9,573 nt of DNA, taken from Candidatus Omnitrophota bacterium (GTDB lineage: Bacteria; Omnitrophota; Koll11; Zapsychrales; Aceulaceae). Of this stretch, positions 1 to 4,990 are shown in pieces. A program made the translations under genes and the position numbers. A model generated the notes under the pieces. That model ran no database searches. It was not told the DNA's origin and saw only the letters and a list, made by a program, of their open reading frames with translations. The number at the start of each line of letters is the position of its first letter. The stretch's first letter is position 1. Where the stretch lies: the NCBI GenBank assembly GCA_029931885.1, contig JAOZRJ010000041.1, positions 1-9,573 on the forward strand, read 5' to 3'.

Positions 1-207
1 TGATGACTGGGAGTTGTTTTTTAAGAGACCATAAAATTCGCTATAAGAAATTTCTTTTGTTGGATGAGTAGTGTTAAGTTGTGTGCTGTTCATTAATACA
101 AGAAAAACAAAAATAAGCCCGAGCCATAACCAAATATTATTGTTTGGTTGATTTTTTAGTGGTACTTTTTTTGGGTTGCGCTTAGATGGTCGTATAGGTT
201 TTTGCAT
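1..207 (-). CDS. ftsH: FtsH ATP-dependent zinc metalloprotease, N-terminal part (cut by window edge)
   Basis: The first 69 codons of an ORF that runs off base 1. Residues 1-24 are a basic, Pro/Asn-rich cytoplasmic tail. About 25-40 (IWLWLGLIFVFLVLMN) form a membrane segment. At about 52-62 the start of the periplasmic region reads EISYSEFYGLL, which matches the 'ISYSEF' motif after TM1 in FtsH. FtsH is a hexameric inner-membrane AAA+ protease for quality control; its AAA+ and HExxH zinc parts would lie outside the window. The start is well supported: AGAGGA (213-218) lies 5 bases upstream and a good promoter lies at 244-271. Position just after tilS matches the tilS-ftsH neighbourhood known in many bacteria. 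Only the N-terminal region is visible, so identity rests on topology, the short motif and synteny. Confidence 0.85.
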   Translation of the reverse strand, partial: MQKPIRPSKRNPKKVPLKNQPNNNIWLWLGLIFVFLVLMNSTQLNTTHPTKEISYSEFYGLLKNNSQSS

Positions 208-243
208 TAGATTCCTCTATGGATTGATAATATTTAAGTCACT

Positions 244-271
244 ATTATATCTATTTTCTAAATTTTATCAA
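244..271 (-). promoter_or_regulatory. Sigma70-like promoter for ftsH
   Basis: On the minus strand the -35 is TTGATA (266-271) and the -10 is TATAAT (244-249), a perfect -10 match, with a 16-base spacer. Initiation would be near 237, giving an mRNA leader of about 30 bases before the ftsH ATG at 207, with the ribosome site inside it. It lies in the 88-base gap between tilS and ftsH, the longest protein-to-protein gap in the window once the proposed small ORF at 1304-1393 is counted. This suggests ftsH is transcribed independently of tilS, or in addition to read-through. Confidence 0.75.
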
Positions 272-295
272 GATTTCATTGTTTATAAAATTTAT

Positions 296-1291
296 TTAGC
301 TTTTAGCAAAGTATTCGAAAGTAAGCGTTGATTTTTGCTTTGAAACAATAATATTGCTGGGGAGGTTGACTATGGATTTTAAGGGGCGGTTTTTAATCAA
401 GTCTTCAATTTCTTCAACATGTGATAATGTCATCTGACGTGTATTCCCTTGCAGATATTCAACTGCGAGACGGATGATAATTCGTTGCATCGCCAAATGG
501 ATTTTCTTAAAATAATCTAGACGTATCTTAATGTGCTTTTTTGATGTAGAAGATTTTGAAATCTTTTTAAAAATTTTTTGGCTTTTTTCGTGCAAGTAAT
601 CATGGGAGATACATGCGTTTTCTGAAAGACGCGATAGAGCTTCTTTGATTCCGGGAGCATATTTTTTTTCTAAAAGAGGAATAAGCTCAAGACGAATTTT
701 GTTGCGGAAGAAGTTATTTTTTTTATTTGATGGATCAATACGAAATTTTATATTTTTTCTTTTTAGGAATTGCTCAATTTCTTTTCGGTTGATTTTTAAC
801 AGTGGTCGAACAAACATAGTATTATAAATTTTTCGTTTCGGCAGAATACTCCGGATTCCAAAAATACCAGTTCCCCTTAATATACGCATTAAAACTGTTT
901 CAGCTAGATCATCTTGTGTATGGCCTAAAGCGATGGCTGCGGCTTTTTCTTTTTTTGCGAGATTTACAAAAAATTTAATTCGTTCATTGCGAGCAACTTC
1001 TTCAAGCGATTGCTTTTGTTTTTTGATTTTGACAGTTTTACATGTATACGGAAGGCTAAATTTTTTGCTTAAGTTTTGAACAAATTTTTGATCAAGTTCG
1101 GAGCTTTTGCGTAATTTATGGTTTAAATGAGCGACGTGAAGGCTGATTTTTAGAAAAGGGCGTAATTCGTATAATGCGTACAAAAGTGAAACAGAATCAG
1201 GTCCTCCTGATACGCCAACAATAATTTTATTTCCTTTTTGAAAAAGATTTTGTTGGCGGGAGAATTGTTTAATTTTTGAGATAAAGGTCAT
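296..1291 (-). CDS. tilS: tRNA(Ile)-lysidine synthase TilS
   Basis: TilS uses ATP and lysine to convert C34 of the CAU-anticodon isoleucine tRNA to lysidine, so that it reads AUA and is charged with Ile instead of Met. The N-terminal PP-loop ATPase signature is SGGPDS at residues 28-33. It is followed by HVAHLNHKLR (52-61), the EEVARNERIKFF segment (97-108) and GHTQDDLAET (123-132), all typical of TilS. The RPLLKINR and RIDPSN segments further on are also family-like. At 331 residues it is shorter than the E. coli type (about 430) and nearer to the compact Aquifex type, so the most C-terminal domain is probably missing or reduced. No clear Shine-Dalgarno precedes the ATG, but the distance to the PP-loop is normal. 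A possible small membrane-peptide ORF lies just upstream and ftsH downstream. Confidence 0.96.
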   Translation of the reverse strand: MTFISKIKQFSRQQNLFQKGNKIIVGVSGGPDSVSLLYALYELRPFLKISLHVAHLNHKLRKSSELDQKFVQNLSKKFSLPYTCKTVKIKKQKQSLEEVARNERIKFFVNLAKKEKAAAIALGHTQDDLAETVLMRILRGTGIFGIRSILPKRKIYNTMFVRPLLKINRKEIEQFLKRKNIKFRIDPSNKKNNFFRNKIRLELIPLLEKKYAPGIKEALSRLSENACISHDYLHEKSQKIFKKISKSSTSKKHIKIRLDYFKKIHLAMQRIIIRLAVEYLQGNTRQMTLSHVEEIEDLIKNRPLKSIVNLPSNIIVSKQKSTLTFEYFAKS

Positions 1292-1303
1292 AGAATTAAT
1301 ATG

Positions 1304-1393
1304 CTAAAATTCGTTAAACCATCTTGTTCCAAAGATCGAAATAAGGATTAGCAGTAATATAAGAACGAGCATAATGAGAATCACTTCGATCAT
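1304..1393 (-). CDS. Possible small single-pass membrane peptide (26-29 aa), function unknown
   Basis: A short ORF fills most of the 111-base gap between the nuclease-like gene and tilS. From the ATG at 1393 it encodes 29 residues beginning MIEVILIMLVLILLL and ending FGTRWFNEF, then TAG. It is nearly all Leu/Ile/Val/Met up to residue 20, which is enough to span a membrane, followed by a short polar aromatic tail. The ATG sits directly against AAGG, too close for a ribosome site. The in-frame GTG at 1384 lies 8 bases after AAGGA and may be the true start (26 residues). The ATG begins 9 bases after the preceding stop and the TAG lies 12 bases before the tilS ATG, consistent with operon spacing. 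No family is recognised. Chance hydrophobicity in T-rich antisense DNA cannot be excluded. Confidence 0.4.
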   Translation of the reverse strand: MIEVILIMLVLILLLILISIFGTRWFNEF

Positions 1394-1402
1394 CCTTAGG
1401 GT

Positions 1403-1948
1403 TTATTCTCCTTGTAAGCCCCTTTTTTCCCGCCGAGCTTCTTTGTAAGCATTTTTTAGTTTCGATTTATATTTTGTGTTCGGAGGAGCAATATGAAGGT
1501 CTGCAAAACCTTGTCTTAAGATTTCTGCATTGACAAAAGTACCATCACTTAAGAAAACATACGCCAGAATGTATGATTCGTCATCTCTATACTGATTGTC
1601 GAATTCTAGGCGAACTTTTTTTTCTTTCAAAAGAGTATTAATAAAGTCATGGGCAATTTGTTCTAGGGGTAAAACTGGATCATCTTCTTCTACGACAATA
1701 TTGTATTTATTTCTTTTCGGTTTTTTACGCTTTGGGGCATCAAGAGGTTTGAGCCCGATTAGTTTAATTTTTCGTCCATCGGATAAAATAATTAAACCTG
1801 AATTAAATACTTTTTCGACAGGTGTAAAGGTTGTTTTTTTAGATAAGCTGTTGAATAGCGGGTTTATTTTTGTTTGTGCCCACGCAGCGGTGATGCTGTT
1901 GATTAAGAAGATAATTAAAAAGAGTTTTAAGGGTATGATTTTATGCAT
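1403..1948 (-). CDS. Exported staphylococcal-nuclease-like (SNase/thermonuclease fold) protein, probably inactive
   Basis: Residues 1-24 form a signal peptide (basic MHKIIPLK, hydrophobic core, AWA before Q25), so the product is periplasmic or secreted. From about 45 to 178 it follows the SNase pattern: LSDGRKIKLIGL (55-66), LDAP (69-72), VRLEFDNQ (112-119), LAYVFLSDGTFVNAEIL (128-144) and RQGFADL (145-151), ending in the ARREKRGL segment usual for secreted thermonucleases. The residues that make SNase a nuclease look altered. The DGD metal motif is replaced by NSG near 49-51, Arg35 is Lys62, the Glu after DxP is Lys73, and the YGR arginine position reads SYI near 125-127. By my alignment this is a fold relative without the calcium-dependent phosphodiesterase site. 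A Lys/Arg-rich insert at 73-81 is unusual. The start has no Shine-Dalgarno but the signal peptide supports it. It lies 24 bases after the preceding charged-helix gene. Confidence 0.8.
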   Translation of the reverse strand: MHKIIPLKLFLIIFLINSITAAWAQTKINPLFNSLSKKTTFTPVEKVFNSGLIILSDGRKIKLIGLKPLDAPKRKKPKRNKYNIVVEEDDPVLPLEQIAHDFINTLLKEKKVRLEFDNQYRDDESYILAYVFLSDGTFVNAEILRQGFADLHIAPPNTKYKSKLKNAYKEARREKRGLQGE

Positions 1949-1972
1949 TTGTTAAGTATTTTACTAGATTAT

Positions 1973-2536
1973 TTACTTTGATAATTTGTTTTTAACTCGC
2001 TCAAGGTTATCTTTTTTTTCTTTTGTTTTAATTTTAGCTTTTTCAAATTTTTCTTTTGTTTTTTCAACTTGGTTTACTAATTTTTTTTGTTTCTTTGTAA
2101 GTTTTTCTTCCGCCTTTTCCATATTGTTATCAAATTCATATTCAAGCTTCTCAAGCTTATCTTGTTCTTTTTGTAATCTTTCTTCAGTTTTGAGAATTTT
2201 TTCTTTCATTTTCTGAATTTTTGATAAAAGTTTTTTTTCTTCCTTTCCGAGATTATCGTACCAGGAGTCGAGAAAAGTATTTAGTTTTTGCTCTGTTGCT
2301 TCTAATTTTTCTAGAACTTTTTTTTCTTTTGTTTTGGCTTTATCAAGGGAGTCAACTGCTTTATCAAGTATTTTATTTTCTTTTTCAGTTAAATTTTTTT
2401 GTCGAATTCTCCAGATTGAAACATCTTCGTCGTAGGTAACATCGTATTTGGACGATGTGGTATTCTCTGAATATGTAGTTAATGGAAAAATAGCGAAGCA
2501 AAAAAAGGTTACTAAAATAGCAGAATATCTTTTCAT
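1973..2536 (-). CDS. Exported Lys/Glu-rich helical (coiled-coil-like) protein of unknown function
   Basis: 187 residues. A signal peptide covers about 1-23 (MKRYSAILVTFFCFAIFPLT..YS), followed by a short Ser/Thr/Asp/Tyr-rich segment with Trp42. From about 48 to the C-terminus almost every residue is Lys, Glu, Leu, Asp, Asn or Gln. A break at about 89-98 contains FLDSWYDNLG and separates two helical stretches. The spacing of Leu and charged residues fits a long coiled coil or a charged single helix. No enzymatic motif is visible. The ATG at 2536 has the best ribosome site of this block (GGAGGA at 2542-2547, 5 bases away). It is the first protein gene after the tRNA and probably shares its transcript. 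Export suggests a periplasmic spacer, scaffold or binding role. No family is recognised. Confidence 0.75.
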   Translation of the reverse strand: MKRYSAILVTFFCFAIFPLTTYSENTTSSKYDVTYDEDVSIWRIRQKNLTEKENKILDKAVDSLDKAKTKEKKVLEKLEATEQKLNTFLDSWYDNLGKEEKKLLSKIQKMKEKILKTEERLQKEQDKLEKLEYEFDNNMEKAEEKLTKKQKKLVNQVEKTKEKFEKAKIKTKEKKDNLERVKNKLSK

Positions 2537-2541
2537 TGTAA

Positions 2542-2558
2542 TCCTCCATTTTAAATGG
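2542..2558 (-). promoter_or_regulatory. Ribosome site of the helical-protein gene inside a tRNA 3'-end palindrome
   Basis: On the minus strand the encoded CCA end of the tRNA begins the near-perfect palindrome CCATTTAAAATGG (2546-2558), which runs directly into the ribosome site GGAGGA (2542-2547). While tRNA and mRNA are joined, the CCA and part of the ribosome site could pair weakly (4 bp with a 5-base loop). Cutting the tRNA free would remove one arm. The palindrome and the overlap are plain in the sequence; any regulatory effect is speculative. Confidence 0.3.
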
Positions 2559-2632
2559 TGGCGGCGAGTGGATTTAAACCACTGACCGATCGGGTATGAG
2601 CCGAGCGCTCTATCTAGCTGAGCTACGCCGCC
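2556..2632 (-). tRNA. tRNA-Met (CAU anticodon, probably elongator), CCA encoded
   Basis: A 77-base cloverleaf. The acceptor GGCGGCG pairs with CGCCGCC, with discriminator A and encoded CCA. The D stem is GCTC/GAGC, the anticodon loop CTCATAC carries CAT, and the T stem is AGTGG/CCACT with a five-base variable loop. G1-C72 pairing rules out a normal initiator tRNA. The GGCGGCG acceptor and CATACCCG segment resemble elongator Met of other bacteria. The alternative is the CAU isoleucine tRNA, the substrate of TilS encoded in the same window, which I rank lower. Oddities are a C-T mismatch at the first anticodon-stem pair (27-43), a T-loop TTTAAAT with T in place of the invariant C56, and a D-loop AGCTAGATA without the GG pair. 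The last two changes could compensate as an A19-U56 pair. It has its own promoter at 2645-2673. Confidence 0.92.
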
Positions 2633-2644
2633 GTTAAGAGGTGC

Positions 2645-2673
2645 ATTTTACGTGAAACTTTTTTAAATTTCAA
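2645..2673 (-). promoter_or_regulatory. Sigma70-like promoter for the tRNA and the genes after it
   Basis: On the minus strand TTGAAA (2668-2673) and TAAAAT (2645-2650) are separated by exactly 17 bases. The expected start near 2638 leaves only about five bases before the mature tRNA end at 2632. No terminator is seen after the tRNA, so the promoter probably also serves the helical-protein gene, the nuclease-like gene and perhaps tilS. It separates the right-hand operon (ending 2694) from the left block. Confidence 0.75.
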
Positions 2674-2693
2674 GGAATTTCTTAAAAGATGCT

Positions 2694-2996
2694 TTATGAA
2701 TTAAGAAATATAATATATAAAAAGAATAGAATAATAAGCGTAGAAAAAAGATAAAAATCATTAAAATAAAAAAAGTCTCGGACTCGCTCTGATGATGTGT
2801 ATTCGTAATGGGTTCTCTCTGATACAATTGTCCCTGTGCTTTTCATGGCTAGGGCATCACTGCGCTTAAAGCGGATAAATTGTCCGGCAATGCGATAAGC
2901 TTGAAGCTTATCTTGTTCAGCAAGCTCCATTATCTTTTTTTCAGAAATTCCTAGAATTTGCCCAGCTTCTCTTACAGAAATAAATTGGTCTGCCAT
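2694..2996 (-). CDS. Tail-anchored excisionase/MerR-type helix-turn-helix protein
   Basis: 100 residues. Residues 5-50 fit the HTH_17 'excisionase family' DNA-binding pattern: FISVREAGQILGISEKKI forms the helix-turn-helix, then ELAEQDKLQAYRIAG and QFIRFKRSDA form the wing-like part. Residues 53-80 are a linker rich in Ser, Arg and Tyr. Residues 82-98 (YLFSTLIILFFLYIIFL) are a membrane segment ending two residues before the C-terminus. This predicts a tail-anchored protein with its HTH in the cytoplasm. No integrase or phage gene is nearby, so a role in excision is unlikely. It lies 18 bases after the bactofilin, which carries a similar HTH at its own C-terminus, so the two probably work together. 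No Shine-Dalgarno is visible (A/T-rich spacer), so translation may be coupled to the bactofilin. Function is unknown. Confidence 0.8.
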   Translation of the reverse strand: MADQFISVREAGQILGISEKKIMELAEQDKLQAYRIAGQFIRFKRSDALAMKSTGTIVSERTHYEYTSSERVRDFFYFNDFYLFSTLIILFFLYIIFLNS

Positions 2997-3014
2997 AATA
3001 TTTTATTTTTTTAT

Positions 3015-3533
3015 TTAACCTTTTGCCTTTTCAAGAATAATCCAGCGGTCAATTTTTGCACGCTCAAATTTCCACTGCTCACCGTCTTTGGTTGCAGGAA
3101 TATTTCCAGAATTTACCATTTCTGTAATTGATGGAATGTCGAGCTCAAGATATTTTGAAACATCGTCAATTGTTAATTGATCGCTTAACATTTGACATTT
3201 TCCTTGAAAAACGGCTCCTTCAACAATATTAAGTTTCGGTGTTGTGATATTTCCAGTAAGTTCAGAAGATGGCATTAAGACAAGCATGGTTTTTGCTGTG
3301 ACATCTCCCTTAACCTTTCCGGCAATAACGATATTCTCACCTGTGATTCTTGCATCAATGGTTGCAGTTTCGCCAACTGTTAGAGTTCCGCGCGTCTGAA
3401 GCGTTCCGTTAAAATTGCCATTGATTCGCAAATTTACCGGATCGGTAAATGAGAGCGTCCCTTGCATCTCTGCATTAATCTCAATTACTTTTTCTTCAGA
3501 ATCTCTTTTATTTTTTCTATCTCTGATTGCCAT
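3015..3533 (-). CDS. Bactofilin with C-terminal excisionase/MerR-type helix-turn-helix
   Basis: 172 residues. Residues 1-15 are a charged tail without a membrane segment. About 16-115 show the bactofilin repeat pattern, short beta rungs with Gly turns (GTLSF, LRINGNFNGTL, LTVGETATIDARITGENIVIAGKVKGDV, ELTGNITTPKLNIVEGAVFQG). This is the right-handed beta-helix that polymerises into membrane-associated filaments. Most bactofilins end in a short Pro/charged tail. Here residues 119-165 instead form an HTH_17-like domain: LTIDDVSKYLELDIPSITEMV, then SGNIPATKDGEQWKFERAKIDRWI, with the WKF and IDRW positions typical of the family. The domain could bind DNA or act as a protein-interaction module. 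The gene overlaps the mgtC-like gene by 17 bases and has a G-rich ribosome site (GGGGGGA, 3538-3544) 4 bases from its ATG. Confidence 0.88.
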   Translation of the reverse strand: MAIRDRKNKRDSEEKVIEINAEMQGTLSFTDPVNLRINGNFNGTLQTRGTLTVGETATIDARITGENIVIAGKVKGDVTAKTMLVLMPSSELTGNITTPKLNIVEGAVFQGKCQMLSDQLTIDDVSKYLELDIPSITEMVNSGNIPATKDGEQWKFERAKIDRWIILEKAKG

Positions 3534-4002
3534 CTTTTCCCCCCGGTTTTGAATGGACTAAACGATAAATTTTTTTCTCAAGAGGCCTCAGTCCAATTAG
3601 CACCCAAAAAACAATTGCGGTAACAATAATGGCAGCTCCGTATTGCCCTGCGGCTACGGTCATGCCAATACCTGAGACAACCCACATGCTTGCTGCTGTT
3701 GTTAAGCCTGTTACAGAATTTCCGCCTCGAATAATTGTTCCTGCACATAAAAAACCGATACCAGTTACAATGCCTGCAATAATTCGAGTTGGATCAACGA
3801 CACCAGACTCCTTATGTATATCAAAAATATGAAATGAAGTCAATACGAGTAAGGCTGAGCCAACGCCAATTAAAATATGAGTTCTTAATCCCGCTCCCTT
3901 ATGGCTTACAAAACGCTCCATACCAATAATTCCGGATAAAATAATTGTTAAAATAATTTTAAATGAGATATCAAGCGATTGAGTAAAAATTTGTTCAAGC
4001 AT
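3517..4002 (-). CDS. MgtC/SapB-family inner-membrane protein
   Basis: 161 residues with about four membrane helices (roughly 12-27, 41-60, 74-92, 101-138). Family motifs are GMERFVSHKGAGLRTHILIGVGSAL (27-51), DPTRIIAGIVTGIGFLCAGTII (70-91) and GLTTAASMWVVSGIGM (99-114). The usual GFLGAG reads GFLCAG here (Cys86). MgtC proteins are linked to survival at low Mg2+ and in macrophages, and to modulation of F-type ATP synthase in Salmonella. Most environmental members, without the C-terminal ACT-like domain also missing here, have no established role. The start overlaps the tsaD stop as TAATG, with AGGAG (4011-4015) 8 bases upstream, so translation is likely coupled. The C-terminal tail (SKPGGKDGNQR) overlaps the bactofilin gene. 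The family call is firm; the function is not. Confidence 0.93.
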   Translation of the reverse strand: MLEQIFTQSLDISFKIILTIILSGIIGMERFVSHKGAGLRTHILIGVGSALLVLTSFHIFDIHKESGVVDPTRIIAGIVTGIGFLCAGTIIRGGNSVTGLTTAASMWVVSGIGMTVAAGQYGAAIIVTAIVFWVLIGLRPLEKKIYRLVHSKPGGKDGNQR

Positions 4003-4985
4003 TAAAAGGTCTCCTTTTTTTTAGAATAATGATAGCCGATGCCGGCAATCATAGCTGCGTTATCCATGCATAAATTGAGTTTTGGAAAGAAAACATTAAT
4101 ACCATATTGTTTTGCTTCTTCGGATAATTTTAGACGCAATCTTGAATTAGCGGCAACGCCACCTCCGACTAGAAGTGTTTTTGTATTTTTTTTATTGCAT
4201 GCAGAGATAGCTTTTTTTACTAACGCTGAAGTTAGGCTTTCTTGAAAAGAGTAAGCAACTTTTTTAATAGGGATTGATTCTCGATCTTTGCTGTTTTTTA
4301 CATAATAGTATACTGAAGTCTTAATTCCGCTAAAGCTAAAGTCGAAACTATCTTTTAAATTTGCACATGGAAAACGAATTTCTTTATTTTGTCCTTGTTG
4401 CGCTAAGCGATCAACGATTGGTCCTCCTGGATAGCCTAGGTTTAGAATTCTTGCGACTTTGTCGTAAGCTTCACCGGCGGCATCATCACGAGTTTGACCC
4501 ATAATTTGAAAATTTTTAAAATTCTTTATATAAAATAGCGTAGAATGTCCTCCTGATACTGCTAGCCCAACGGCTGGAAGCTGAGGTTCTTTTGTCTTTA
4601 TGCGATTTGTTTTTTCTGTTTTGAGAAAGTTCGCATAAAGATGGGCAGCAATATGATCAATTTCAAAGAGTGGTTTATTTAATGAATAGGATAATGCGCG
4701 GGCAAAAGAAATTCCTACAAGGAGCGATCCAACAAGCCCTGGATGAGAAGTAACGGCAATAGCATCAATTTTGTTTAATTTTACTTTTGCAGTTTTCAAT
4801 GCCTGCTTGGTAACCATGTTTATCAGCTCGAGCTGTTTGCGTGATGCGATTTCTGGAACGATTCCACCAAACTTTTGATGATCTTTTAAGCTTGTTGCGA
4901 CAACATTTGATAAAATAAGCTTTCCGTCTTTAACGATAGAGGCGGACGTTTCATCGCAAGAAGTTTCAAATCCTAATATATTCAT
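4002..4985 (-). CDS. tsaD: tRNA N6-adenosine threonylcarbamoyltransferase TsaD
   Basis: TsaD, with TsaB and TsaE, moves the threonylcarbamoyl group made by TsaC onto A37 of tRNAs reading ANN codons (t6A). The ASKHA fold shows family motifs in order: FETSCDETS (6-14), GGIVPEIASRKQ (40-51), TSHPGLVGSLLVG (79-91), the metal-binding HIAAH (111-115), SGGHS (144-148), GQTRDDAAGEAYDKVAR (163-179), FSFSGIKT (216-223), VGGGVAANSRLR (273-284) and CMDNAAMIAG (306-315). The metal ligands His111, His115 and Asp308 are all present. The length, 327, is normal. The ATG lies 5 bases after the deacetylase stop, without a strong ribosome site. A CAU tRNA, a potential t6A substrate, is encoded about 1.4 kb downstream. 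Confidence 0.98.
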   Translation of the reverse strand: MNILGFETSCDETSASIVKDGKLILSNVVATSLKDHQKFGGIVPEIASRKQLELINMVTKQALKTAKVKLNKIDAIAVTSHPGLVGSLLVGISFARALSYSLNKPLFEIDHIAAHLYANFLKTEKTNRIKTKEPQLPAVGLAVSGGHSTLFYIKNFKNFQIMGQTRDDAAGEAYDKVARILNLGYPGGPIVDRLAQQGQNKEIRFPCANLKDSFDFSFSGIKTSVYYYVKNSKDRESIPIKKVAYSFQESLTSALVKKAISACNKKNTKTLLVGGGVAANSRLRLKLSEEAKQYGINVFFPKLNLCMDNAAMIAGIGYHYSKKKETF

Positions 4986-4990
4986 CTTAA

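Noticed and set aside
645..827. Plus-strand ORFs (also near 1596-1955, 1986-2439, 3629-3832, 4039-4245, 5869-6285, 6726-6926, 7233-7820)
   Set aside because: They lie antisense inside well-identified minus-strand genes, are low complexity (Phe/Leu/Ser-rich from antisense poly-A codons) and carry no recognisable domain.
1292..1402. Promoter for tilS in the gap upstream
   Set aside because: No pair of -35 and -10 boxes with acceptable spacing was found; TTGGAA has no good -10 at 16-18 bases.
2556..2632. Initiator tRNA-Met or CAU tRNA-Ile
   Set aside because: Initiator is excluded by the G1-C72 pair and the lack of the GGG/CCC anticodon stem. Ile is not fully excluded, but acceptor and anticodon-loop context resemble elongator Met more.
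2665..2680. Inverted repeat aaatt/aattt as a terminator for the right-hand operon
   Set aside because: It is a five-pair A/T-only stem without a following T run, and it overlaps the tRNA promoter -35.
2694..2996. Excisionase of an integrated element with the tRNA as attachment site
   Set aside because: The HTH type fits and a tRNA is adjacent, but there is no integrase, no direct repeat of the tRNA end, and the gene is embedded in a housekeeping operon with a membrane tail.
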